DNA of 64,000 nucleotides. Origin: Candidatus Methylophosphatis roskildensis (GTDB lineage: Bacteria > Pseudomonadota > Gammaproteobacteria > Burkholderiales > Rhodocyclaceae). Position numbers and translations under genes: made by a program. Under the pieces are notes generated by a model. The model saw nothing but the letters and a program-made list of their open reading frames with translations. It did no database searches and was not told the DNA's origin. Where the stretch lies: contig JADJEV010000001.1 in assembly GCA_016708905.1 (NCBI GenBank), positions 62,001 through 126,000 of the forward strand, given 5' to 3'. This document shows, piece by piece, positions 48,636-55,963 of this stretch; within the stretch, counting starts at the first letter, position 1; every line of letters starts with the position of its first letter.

Positions 48636-49901
48636 TCAGGCCGCCGTTTTCGATCGGTTAAAAATGGTCTTGAAGAGGACTGAACGCGCCGCGTTCATTC
48701 GCTCCGCCGCCTCATTGTCGCTCATCGCCTTGGCCTGCGCATCGAGTTGTTTGAAATCGACGCCGAGCTTCAGGAATGTCTCGGGCTTGGGCAAGGACTT
48801 GAGCTTCTCATAGGGCGTCATCATCAGCTTGTACGGGTAGCGTTTGCGCTGTTTGCCCTTGGCATCGGTGATGGTTTCGGCGAACAGGCAGGGGCGGTGG
48901 AAATTGACGTAGGGGTTGAGGTAATCGCGGCAAAACTCATTGACCGGTGCGGCAAAGCGTTGCGGGATGTGGGCGTATCCCAAATGCTTGCGCACGATGG
49001 CGCCGTTCTTGGATTCGGCCTGGGCGTTGTCGTTGCTATGGCGTGATCGCGACTTGGTCTGCTCTTCGATCAACAGCTTGTTGAGCAACTTCGCGACATC
49101 GCGGTTGATGTACTCGGAGCCGTTGTCGGAGTGAAAGCCCAGAATGTCGAAAGGGAAGCTCGCCAACAGGGCTTCCAGCACCGGGATGAGGAACGCTTCG
49201 CTGATGCGCTCGCAGGTGGCAACGCCCTCGTACTGGGTCACGCAGTCGACGGCGTTGATGTGATAGACGCCTTTGACGCCATCCTGATCGCCCTGATGGA
49301 CGCTATCCACACGCAAGTAGCCGGGACGGTTGTTGGGCGCCGGAGCGCGACGCTCGCCGATGGAGACACCGGTGGGGCGGGTCTTGGTCCAGACCTGTCG
49401 CTTTTGCAGATAGCTTGGCCGCTGCCGCAGGTTGTAGAGGTGCGCCACCGAGATGATCGCCAGTCGCTGATAGCGGATATCGCCGAACAGGCCGTAGGCC
49501 CGCTCCATGAGCTTCTTGGTCGCCAAGCCGGACAGTGTGCCGTGTAGCGTGTCGGTCTGGGCCAGCAAGAGTATGTCCGCCTCCGTGTAGGTGCGCGCAA
49601 AGCTGGTACGGGAGCCGCAGTAACGCTTGACCATCGCTCGTCGTTCGCTGCCGCGTTTGACCAGGCGCGCGATCTGCTGGCGCGAATAGCCGCTGACCCG
49701 TTCCAGAAAGCGCAGCACAATGGCCTTGTCGGATCGCTTCAGCCGGCCATAGCCGAAGCGTTTCACGGTGCGCGCAATGAACCCGTAGCGCTCGTCTCCC
49801 GCCACCGCGAAATCCATCATCACGGTGCCTTCCAAAAATCCTTGCAAATCCGCCAAGGTCTTCAATTGCTCGTCGTTCATATCGATCACCATGCGCCGCA
49901 T
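48636..49901 (-). CDS. Integrase-core (DDE) transposase
   Basis: About 421 residues. An N-terminal helix-turn-helix region (LKTLADLQGFLEGTVMMDF; SGYSRQQIARLVKRG) is followed by the retroviral-type integrase core: first aspartate in YLRVDSVHQGDQDG, second in GFHSDNGSEYINRD, glutamate in HSNDNAQAESKNGAIVRKH. The C-terminus is lysine-rich (KLMMTPYEKLKSLPKPETF). ATGs at 49899-49901 (MRRMVIDMNDEQ) or 49878-49880 are both possible starts; a TTG at 49934 lies in the terminal repeat and is unlikely. The frame is intact. Confidence 0.85.
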   Translation of the reverse strand: MRRMVIDMNDEQLKTLADLQGFLEGTVMMDFAVAGDERYGFIARTVKRFGYGRLKRSDKAIVLRFLERVSGYSRQQIARLVKRGSERRAMVKRYCGSRTSFARTYTEADILLLAQTDTLHGTLSGLATKKLMERAYGLFGDIRYQRLAIISVAHLYNLRQRPSYLQKRQVWTKTRPTGVSIGERRAPAPNNRPGYLRVDSVHQGDQDGVKGVYHINAVDCVTQYEGVATCERISEAFLIPVLEALLASFPFDILGFHSDNGSEYINRDVAKLLNKLLIEEQTKSRSRHSNDNAQAESKNGAIVRKHLGYAHIPQRFAAPVNEFCRDYLNPYVNFHRPCLFAETITDAKGKQRKRYPYKLMMTPYEKLKSLPKPETFLKLGVDFKQLDAQAKAMSDNEAAERMNAARSVLFKTIFNRSKTAA

Positions 49902-49992
49902 ATTGATCGATCCCGGCCACCTGTTCAGACTCAAACCCCGTTGGATTCACACCCCTCGCTCAGACTCAAACCCCATTGGACAAGGCTGACAG

Positions 49993-50259
49993 TTGACGAC
50001 CACGCCCGAAACTCCAATACTTGGCGCGGGGAGCGGGTATTCAGCGCCAAGGTCACGGTCCGCGTCGGACAGGGTAAGAGTCGTACGGCATTGCGATGTC
50101 CATGGAGGGCTGGCGACGATTTTCTGCCGTCAACAACAACAAGACGAAATTGCGGAGTCCGAAGGCCTCAACCCGTGGTACAAGGCTGATTCGCCGAGGA
50201 CCATGCGGCCGACGCTGGGCATCAACCGCGAGTCAGAGCTTTTGAAGAAATCGTCGTGA
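49993..50259 (+). other. Open frame interrupted by miniature element C
   Basis: From a TTG at 49993 the frame reads to 50259 and takes its last codons from the miniature element. If the element and one TCAG are removed, the frame continues from 50363 to a stop at 50614-50616, 498 bases or exactly 166 codons. The translation has no motif I recognise, and codon use is not convincing, so it may be chance. Listed because the excision keeps frame. Confidence 0.25.
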
Positions 50260-50358
50260 GCGGCCCGAGTTCGGTCCGAGGAGCGCAGGTGTACTCAGTG
50301 CTACATCGAGCACCGCAGGTCCGAAATCGGGACGCGCAGCAGATTTATTCACAAGCTC
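50237..50358. mobile_element. 122-bp miniature inverted-repeat element, copy C
   Basis: Same length, orientation and structure as copy A: ends AGCTTTTGAAGAAATC and AGCTTGTGAATAAATC (inward), interior GGTCCGAGGAGCGCAGG, and GAGCACCGCAGGTCC. TCAG is repeated at 50233-50236 and 50359-50362. It lies 284 bp upstream of ppdK. Confidence 0.88.
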
Positions 50359-50664
50359 TCAGTTTTCGATGAAGTCCAGGTCGGTCCGAGAGAGGGCATC
50401 GGCCCGTTCGAAGCCCGTTGCCGCCTTTTCTGCCGCGTCTGCCGGAGCGGTCTGACCGAGTCGAAGGCCAAAGCGGTCTTGGCACTTGCAGCACGAGCTT
50501 TGCCGCGCCTGACCGGTAGTCCGGGCGGGCACGAAAAAAACAAGACGGTGACACGGTTCAGATTTCCGGGCCATCAATTCTGGGAGCGCTTTGAACATCA
50601 CGTTCGAGGTGCCTAGTCCTTCTTTCACCCGCGAGGTAGTTATGCCAACTGAAACCAAGAACAT
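50359..50664 (-). other. Weak open frame ending at miniature element C
   Basis: A 101-codon frame on the minus strand (ends ADALSRTDLDFIEN) uses the TGA of the TCAG/CTGA site as stop. It overlaps the ppdK start region and shows no family features. It could be a remnant or chance; listed because its stop repeats the pattern seen at copies A and B. Confidence 0.2.
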
Positions 50665-53371
50665 TTACGTATTTGGCGCCGCCCGGACTGACGGCGACGC
50701 CACGATGAAGAATCTCCTCGGAGGCAAGGGTGCGAACCTTGCGGAAATGTGTCGCCTGGGCATCGCGGTGCCCTCTGGCTTCACCATCAGCACCGAGGTC
50801 TGTGCCGTCTATACCGAGCACGGCCCGGACGCGGTAATGAAGTTGATCGAGGCCGACGTCATGAAGGGCGTGGCATTCGTCGAACAGGAAATGGGCAAGC
50901 GATTCGGCGACGCATCCGATCCCCTACTGCTGTCGGTGCGCTCCGGCTCGCGCGCGTCGATGCCGGGCATGATGGACACCATCCTCAATCTCGGCCTCAA
51001 TGACGAGGCGGTTGCCGGCCTGGCGCACAAGACCGGCAACGAACGTTTCGCATGGGACTCCTACCGCCGATTCGTGCAGATGTATGGCGACGTGGTCATG
51101 GGGCTCAAGCCGGTATCGAAGGAGGACCACGATCCGTTCGAAGTGGTCATCGACGCGGTCAAGGAAAAGAAGGGCGTCCATCTCGATACCGATCTCAGTA
51201 CCGCTGACTTGAAAGAACTCGTGCAACGCTTCAAGGGGCTGATCCGTGCCCGCGTAGGCCGCGACTTCCCGACCGATCCGTGGGAGCAACTGTGGGGTTC
51301 GGTGATGGCGGTCTTTCAGAGCTGGAACAACGACCGTGCCAAGGTCTACCGCGAACTCAACGACATCCCGGAGGCATGGGGCACTGCGGTAAACGTCCAG
51401 GCCATGGTGTTCGGCAACCTCGGCGACCACAGCGGCACCGGCGTGGCTTTCACGCGCGATGCCGGTACCGGCGAAGACCTGTTCAACGGCGAATTCCTGG
51501 TCAATGCCCAGGGTGAAGATGTCGTCGCCGGCATCCGCACACCGCAACAGGTCACCCTCGAAGGTTCGCGTCGCTGGGCGAAGCTGGCGCAGGTTAGCGA
51601 AGACGAGCGCCGCACCAAGTTTCCGTCGCTCGAAGAGCTGATGCCCGACATCTACAAGCAGCTTCTGGCAGCCGAATCCTCGCTGGAGAAGCACTACTCG
51701 GACATGCAGGACGTCGAGTTCACGATCCAGGAAGGCCGCCTGTGGATGCTGCAGACCCGCAACGGCAAACGCACCGGTTCCGCGATGGTGCGCATTGCGA
51801 TGGAAATGCTGCGCCAGGGCATCATCGATGAGAAGGAGGCCCTGCGTCGGGTCAACCCCGAGCGCCTGAACGAGTTGCTGCACCCGGTCTTCGACCCGAC
51901 AGCGATCAAGAATGCGCGTTCCATCGCCCATGGCCTGCCAGCATCGCCGGGTGCGGCAACCGGGCAGATCGTCTTCTTCGCCGATGAGGCCGAGGATTGG
52001 GTACGAAAGGGCAAGGACGTCATTCTGGTGCGTCAGGAAACCTCACCCGAGGATCTGCGCGGCATGAGTGTGGCCAAGGGAATTCTGACTGCCCGCGGCG
52101 GCATGACCTCGCACGCGGCGGTGGTGGCGCGCGGCATGGGCAAGTGCTGCATATCCGGTGCCGGCGCGGTACACGTGGATTACCGTGCGCGCACCATGTC
52201 GGTCGGCGGCGATACCTACAACGAAGGCGACTGGATTTCGCTCGACGGCTCGACCGGCGAAGTCTACCTGGGGCAGGTGCCGACCAAGGAAGCAGAACTC
52301 ACCGGCGACTTCGGCGCCCTGATGGACCTGGCCGACCGCCACAAGCGGCTCGCCGTGCGCGCCAATGCCGATACGCCCGAAGATGCCAAGGCCGCCCGCA
52401 CCTTCGGCGCCAAGGGTATCGGCCTGTGCCGTACCGAGCACATGTTCTTCCAGGGCGACCGCATCCGGGCGGTTCGCGAAATGATCCTGGCCGAAGACGA
52501 AACCGGACGCCGCAAGGCGCTGGCCAAGTTGCTGCCGATGCAGCGTGGCGACTTCGAAGGCCTGTTCCGCGAGATGAACGGACTGCCGGTCACCATCCGC
52601 CTGCTCGATCCGCCGCTGCATGAGTTCGTGCCGCACGACGAAGCCAATCAGAAGATCATGGCGCACGAGATGAACGTCCCGCTGGGCGTGATCAAGATGC
52701 GGGTGGACGATCTGCACGAGTTCAACCCGATGATGGGCCACCGCGGCTGCCGCCTCGGCATCACCTACCCGGAGATCACCGAAATGCAGACCCGGGCGAT
52801 CCTCGAGGCCGGCCTCAACATGAAGGCCAAGGGTATCGACGTCAAGGCCGAGATCATGATTCCGCTGGTAGGCACGGTGCGCGAGTTCAACGCCCAGGCC
52901 AAGGTCATCCGCCAGACGGCTGCCGACGTTTTCGCCTCACGCGGCGAGGAACTCGACTACATGCTCGGCACCATGATCGAGACGCCGCGCGCGGCCTTGA
53001 TCGCCGACAGCATCGGCTCGCAGGCACAATTCTTCTCGTTCGGCACCAACGATCTGACGCAGATGACGATGGGTTTTTCGCGGGACGACTCGGGCAAGTT
53101 CCTGCCGAGCTACCTAAAGGACGGCATGTACGAGCGCGATCCGTTCCAGTCGATCGACCAGAAAGGCGTCGGCCTGCTGGTCAAGATGGCGGTCGAGAAG
53201 GGGCGTTCGGTTCGCCCGCAGATCAAGCTGGGCGTTTGCGGCGAACATGGTGGCGATCCCATGTCGATCGATTTCTTCCATCGCACCGGTCTCGACTACG
53301 TGAGCTGCTCGCCGTTCCGGGTGCCGATTGCCCGCCTGGCAGCGGCACAAGCGGCTATCGACAACGGTTGA
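50642..53371 (+). CDS. ppdK: Pyruvate phosphate dikinase
   Basis: Interconverts pyruvate, ATP and phosphate with PEP, AMP and pyrophosphate in the cytoplasm. The 909-residue sequence has the N-terminal grasp domain (LLGGKGANLAEMCRLGI; SVRSGSRASMPGMMDTILNL), the central phosphohistidine domain (LTARGGMTSHAAVVARGMG), and the C-terminal barrel (LLDPPLHEFVPHD; FSFGTNDLTQMTMGFSRDD; KLGVCGEHGGDPMSI with the catalytic cysteine). The ATG at 50642 follows a GAGG ribosome-binding site; an upstream in-frame start at 50591 lacks family similarity. It is followed by a strong hairpin. Confidence 0.97.
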   Translation: MPTETKNIYVFGAARTDGDATMKNLLGGKGANLAEMCRLGIAVPSGFTISTEVCAVYTEHGPDAVMKLIEADVMKGVAFVEQEMGKRFGDASDPLLLSVRSGSRASMPGMMDTILNLGLNDEAVAGLAHKTGNERFAWDSYRRFVQMYGDVVMGLKPVSKEDHDPFEVVIDAVKEKKGVHLDTDLSTADLKELVQRFKGLIRARVGRDFPTDPWEQLWGSVMAVFQSWNNDRAKVYRELNDIPEAWGTAVNVQAMVFGNLGDHSGTGVAFTRDAGTGEDLFNGEFLVNAQGEDVVAGIRTPQQVTLEGSRRWAKLAQVSEDERRTKFPSLEELMPDIYKQLLAAESSLEKHYSDMQDVEFTIQEGRLWMLQTRNGKRTGSAMVRIAMEMLRQGIIDEKEALRRVNPERLNELLHPVFDPTAIKNARSIAHGLPASPGAATGQIVFFADEAEDWVRKGKDVILVRQETSPEDLRGMSVAKGILTARGGMTSHAAVVARGMGKCCISGAGAVHVDYRARTMSVGGDTYNEGDWISLDGSTGEVYLGQVPTKEAELTGDFGALMDLADRHKRLAVRANADTPEDAKAARTFGAKGIGLCRTEHMFFQGDRIRAVREMILAEDETGRRKALAKLLPMQRGDFEGLFREMNGLPVTIRLLDPPLHEFVPHDEANQKIMAHEMNVPLGVIKMRVDDLHEFNPMMGHRGCRLGITYPEITEMQTRAILEAGLNMKAKGIDVKAEIMIPLVGTVREFNAQAKVIRQTAADVFASRGEELDYMLGTMIETPRAALIADSIGSQAQFFSFGTNDLTQMTMGFSRDDSGKFLPSYLKDGMYERDPFQSIDQKGVGLLVKMAVEKGRSVRPQIKLGVCGEHGGDPMSIDFFHRTGLDYVSCSPFRVPIARLAAAQAAIDNG

Positions 53372-53386
53372 GACGGCGATAGAGTG

Positions 53387-53418
53387 ACGACGGCCGCCTC
53401 TTGCGAGGCGGCCGTCGT
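53387..53418. terminator. Strong hairpin between ppdK and the YgaP-like gene
   Basis: A perfect 14-bp stem (ACGACGGCCGCCTC with its complement) and a TTGC loop lie 16 bp after the ppdK stop and 18 bp from the convergent YgaP-like gene. No run of T follows on either strand, so it may need Rho or act mainly as an RNA-stabilising end. Confidence 0.65.
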
Positions 53419-53435
53419 GCGTTCGGGACTGGAAC

Positions 53436-53630
53436 CTACGCCTTCTTCATCGGGCAGGTGTTCATGCCGAGCATCGAGTAGACGGGGCAGAAGTTGAACA
53501 GACCGGTGACCAGCGGCACCACGCCAATCCATCCCCACATTCCGACCATGCCGGTCGCCGCCAGGACAATCAGGATCAGGCCGGCCACGATGCGCAGAAT
53601 TTTGTCGATACCACCAACGTTCGATTTCAT
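53436..53630 (-). CDS. YgaP-like DUF2892 membrane protein
   Basis: This small protein of 64 residues has two hydrophobic helices (ILRIVAGLILIVLAATGMVG and WGWIGVVPLVTGLFNFC) and the DUF2892 signature FNFCPVYSMLGMNTCPMKK. In other bacteria the domain forms the membrane part of YgaP, next to a rhodanese domain; here only the membrane part is present. The upstream palindrome and the neighbouring Crp/Fnr gene suggest regulated expression. Confidence 0.85.
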   Translation of the reverse strand: MKSNVGGIDKILRIVAGLILIVLAATGMVGMWGWIGVVPLVTGLFNFCPVYSMLGMNTCPMKKA

Positions 53631-53696
53631 TTGCAGCCTCCATTCGGGAATAGGATCAAGGTAGCGTCAGTCTAGGCGGCGCGCCCGGGCGGCGTC

Positions 53697-53712
53697 TGTA
53701 ACTTAGGTTACA
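53697..53712 (-). promoter_or_regulatory. Palindromic operator upstream of the YgaP-like gene
   Basis: TGTAACTTAGGTTACA has perfect 6-bp arms (TGTAAC, GTTACA) around four bases. It lies 67 bp upstream of the YgaP-like start, in the spacer next to a Crp/Fnr regulator gene. It differs from the FNR box (TTGAT-N4-ATCAA) and the Crp box and fits a dedicated relative. Confidence 0.5.
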
Positions 53713-53836
53713 TAGCCGCCGGCCGGCCGGGCACCAATGCCGACCGGCCCGAGAGCCGCATGGAATGGCGGTCTACGCCTGCCGATGCCCGGAGATGCCC
53801 GTGTTTACTGGCTCGTGGCCGATCGATGCTGGCGGA

Positions 53837-54505
53837 TCAGCGCGGATCATGGGCCAGCCGGCGCAGGCCGGCGGCGTCCAGGATCTCGATCTGTTCGCGC
53901 CCGAGGGCGACCAGACTCTGCGCGGCGAAGCCCTTGAGCAGGCGGCTGACGATCTCGCGCACGCTGCCCAGTTCGTCGGCCAGTTGCTGGTGCGTCGCAT
54001 GCACCAGCCGGCCACGGCCCAGCAACAGGGCGGCCAGCCGCTGGTCGAGCTTGTGAAAGGCGACTTCCTCGATTAACTGCATCAGATCGGCAATGCGATC
54101 CGAGAACAACTGGAAGACGAAGGCGCGGAAGGGCTCGTGGGCAAGCAGCGCCTCGAAGGTGTCGCGCGGCAGTAGCAGGAGTTCGGTTTGCTCCTCGGCG
54201 ATGCCACGCGCGTTGTAGTCGGTGTGGCCGAGCAGGCAGCTCGAGGTGATGACGCAGGTCTCGCCCGGCGTCACCCGATAGAGCGGCAGTTCGCGGCCGT
54301 TCGGCGCAGCCTTGACGACCCGGATGCCACCCTTGAGCACGAACGGAAAACCATGGCAGGCCTGTTGTTCGTCGAACACCACGCTGGCGGCCGGCAGTGC
54401 GACGCGTTTCGCTGCCTGCATCAGCAACGCCAGCGCGTCGGGCGGCAGGTCGTTCAGCACCGGGTAGAGCGCGACCAGGTCGGCAACCGGACTGGTCGGA
54501 TTCAT
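53837..54505 (-). CDS. Crp/Fnr family transcription regulator
   Basis: This 222-residue regulator has the cyclic-nucleotide-binding fold (ASVVFDEQQACHGFPFVLKG, LPLYRVTPGETCVITSSCLL) and a C-terminal winged helix (ATHQQLADELGSVREIVSRLL). The recognition helix SVREIVSR is of the FNR-like type rather than the Crp RETVGR type. There is no FNR-type N-terminal cysteine cluster; the ligand is unknown. The ATG at 54505 is four bases after the xthA stop, so both are on one transcript, with the YgaP-like gene further downstream under a palindrome. Confidence 0.87.
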   Translation of the reverse strand: MNPTSPVADLVALYPVLNDLPPDALALLMQAAKRVALPAASVVFDEQQACHGFPFVLKGGIRVVKAAPNGRELPLYRVTPGETCVITSSCLLGHTDYNARGIAEEQTELLLLPRDTFEALLAHEPFRAFVFQLFSDRIADLMQLIEEVAFHKLDQRLAALLLGRGRLVHATHQQLADELGSVREIVSRLLKGFAAQSLVALGREQIEILDAAGLRRLAHDPR

Positions 54506-54509
54506 CGCG

Positions 54510-55277
54510 TCACGGGGTGAACTCGGCAATCACCGGCGCATGGTCCGACGGCCGTTCCAGCTTGCGCGGCGCGCGGTCGATCGTGCAGGCCGTGCAATTT
54601 GTCGCCAGCGGTGCCGACAGCAGAACATGGTCGATGCGCAAGCCGTTGTTCTTCTGGAAGCCCAGCATCCGGTAGTCCCACCAGGAAAAAGCCTTCTCCG
54701 GCTGCTCGAACAGGCGAAAGCTGTCGGCCAAACCAAGGTCGATCAGCGCACGAAACGCCGCTCGCTCGGGCTCCGAGCACAGCACCTGGTCCTTCCACGC
54801 CGCCGGGTCGTGCACGTCGCGATCGTCGGGCGCGATGTTGTAGTCGCCGGCGATCGCCAGCCGCGGGTGCTGCGCCAGTTCCTCGCGCAGCCATCCGGTG
54901 AGGGCGGCGTACCAGCGCAGCTTGTACGCGTACTTGTCGCTGCCGACCGCCTGGCCGTTCGGGCAATAGACGCAGATCACCCGCGAGCCGTTTACATCGG
55001 CAGCGATTGCGCGTTTGTGCTCGTCGTCGAAACCCGGAATCCCGGTGACGACATTCTGCAACGCAGTGCGGGACAGGATCGCCACGCCGTTGTAGATCTT
55101 CTGGCCACTGAAAGCTGCATGGTAGCCGGCCGCCTCGATCTCGGCTTTCGGAAACGCGGCGTCCTCGAGCTTCAGTTCCTGCAGGCAGACGACATCAGGC
55201 TGCACCCGCACCAGCCAGTCGAGCAGATGCGGCAGGCGAACCTTGAGTGAATTGACGTTCCAGGTGGCAAGTTTCAT
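54510..55277 (-). CDS. xthA: Exodeoxyribonuclease III
   Basis: Apurinic/apyrimidinic endonuclease and 3'-5' exonuclease of base-excision repair. The 255-residue sequence contains LATWNVNSLKVRLPHLLDWL, the metal-site VCLQELKLEDAAFP, YNGVAILSRTAL, the catalytic GDYNIAPDDRDVHDP and the final RIDHVLLSAPL with PSDHAPVIAEF. The gene precedes the Crp/Fnr regulator with a four-base gap. Confidence 0.96.
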   Translation of the reverse strand: MKLATWNVNSLKVRLPHLLDWLVRVQPDVVCLQELKLEDAAFPKAEIEAAGYHAAFSGQKIYNGVAILSRTALQNVVTGIPGFDDEHKRAIAADVNGSRVICVYCPNGQAVGSDKYAYKLRWYAALTGWLREELAQHPRLAIAGDYNIAPDDRDVHDPAAWKDQVLCSEPERAAFRALIDLGLADSFRLFEQPEKAFSWWDYRMLGFQKNNGLRIDHVLLSAPLATNCTACTIDRAPRKLERPSDHAPVIAEFTP

Positions 55278-55456
55278 GATGGACTACAAATGAACATCCA
55301 TGCAGCGTTGGTTGCATGGAAAGATGTGGGTGTCACGTTCGACCCTGAGACTGGTCCGGGTTGTGGTGAAATCGACCGAGTTCAAGAGCCGTCGCGACCG
55401 GCTCCCGCAGGGCTGCCGCGCCGTGGCGCACCGGACAAGCGCCGCAGCGGAAGGGA

Positions 55457-55963
55457 TCAGGGCCGGGCCGTCGTCGGCGCGAGCACGCGGCCGCCGACAG
55501 CGGGGTAGCCCGCAAGGTCGAGCATTCTCTTCCACTGGCCTCTTTCGAAGCCCTTGGACTTTTGCGTGTTGCCGACCGTGATCGAGGGCACCATCGCCTC
55601 TTCGGGGCCGAAGATCTTGCGATAGCCGGCGAGGTCGTCCTCCTTGTTCATCAACAGTTCGGAGAACGGTACGCTGCGCGAAGCCAGGTACTCGCGCGCC
55701 ACCTTGCAGTCGTCGGCGCAGTTCGGCGACGTAAACAACGTTACCGGGTGATCGGCTGCTGCCTTGCGTACCGCATAGCTGGTCGGGTCGTTGTCGATCA
55801 CGTTGCCTGAGGGGGAGAACTCCTGCACGTTGCGCGCATCGGGCGGCGGCGGCTTGTCCGAGTAATGGACCACGCCGTCCGGGCTTTGCCAGCGCCAAGT
55901 CTTGCCATCCGCGAACGCGGCGCCGGCAACTACCAACAGGATCAATAGCCAAACCGTTTTCAT
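55457..55963 (-). CDS. Secreted glutaredoxin-like protein with DUF4124 domain
   Basis: This 168-residue protein has a signal peptide (VWLLILLVVAGAAFA), then a DUF4124 segment (WRWQSPDGVVHYSDKPPPP), and a glutaredoxin-like domain with a CxxxC motif, CADDC, in LFTSPNCADDCKVAREYLA. VPSITVGNTQKSKGFERGQW follows, where a cis-proline is expected. It probably works in the periplasm in thiol redox or copper chemistry; the exact partner is unknown. Its ATG overlaps the prlC stop by three bases (ATGA). Confidence 0.78.
   Translation of the reverse strand: MKTVWLLILLVVAGAAFADGKTWRWQSPDGVVHYSDKPPPPDARNVQEFSPSGNVIDNDPTSYAVRKAAADHPVTLFTSPNCADDCKVAREYLASRSVPFSELLMNKEDDLAGYRKIFGPEEAMVPSITVGNTQKSKGFERGQWKRMLDLAGYPAVGGRVLAPTTARP

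Larger units (their letters stand above)
48480..49980 (-). mobile_element. Integrase-core insertion sequence (IS481/IS3-like)
   Basis: Ends: TTCCAATCCAGGTTTGAGTC at the left (from 48479) and the complement of CTCAGACTCAAACCCCATTGGA at the right (to 49980), given here in parts TTTGAGTCTGAGCGA and TCCAAT. A second copy of the end motif lies inside the right end (49926-49945), 35 bp in, a likely transposase-binding pair. No target duplication could be identified. The element holds one transposase gene (minus) and a strong hairpin (48553-48612) after its stop. Family assignment is approximate. Confidence 0.72.

Noticed and set aside
46185..50358. REP/BIME or ERIC sequences
   Set aside because: The hairpin elements have long terminal repeats, a TCAG duplication and ends matching an IS1182-type element, which fits mobile miniature elements better.
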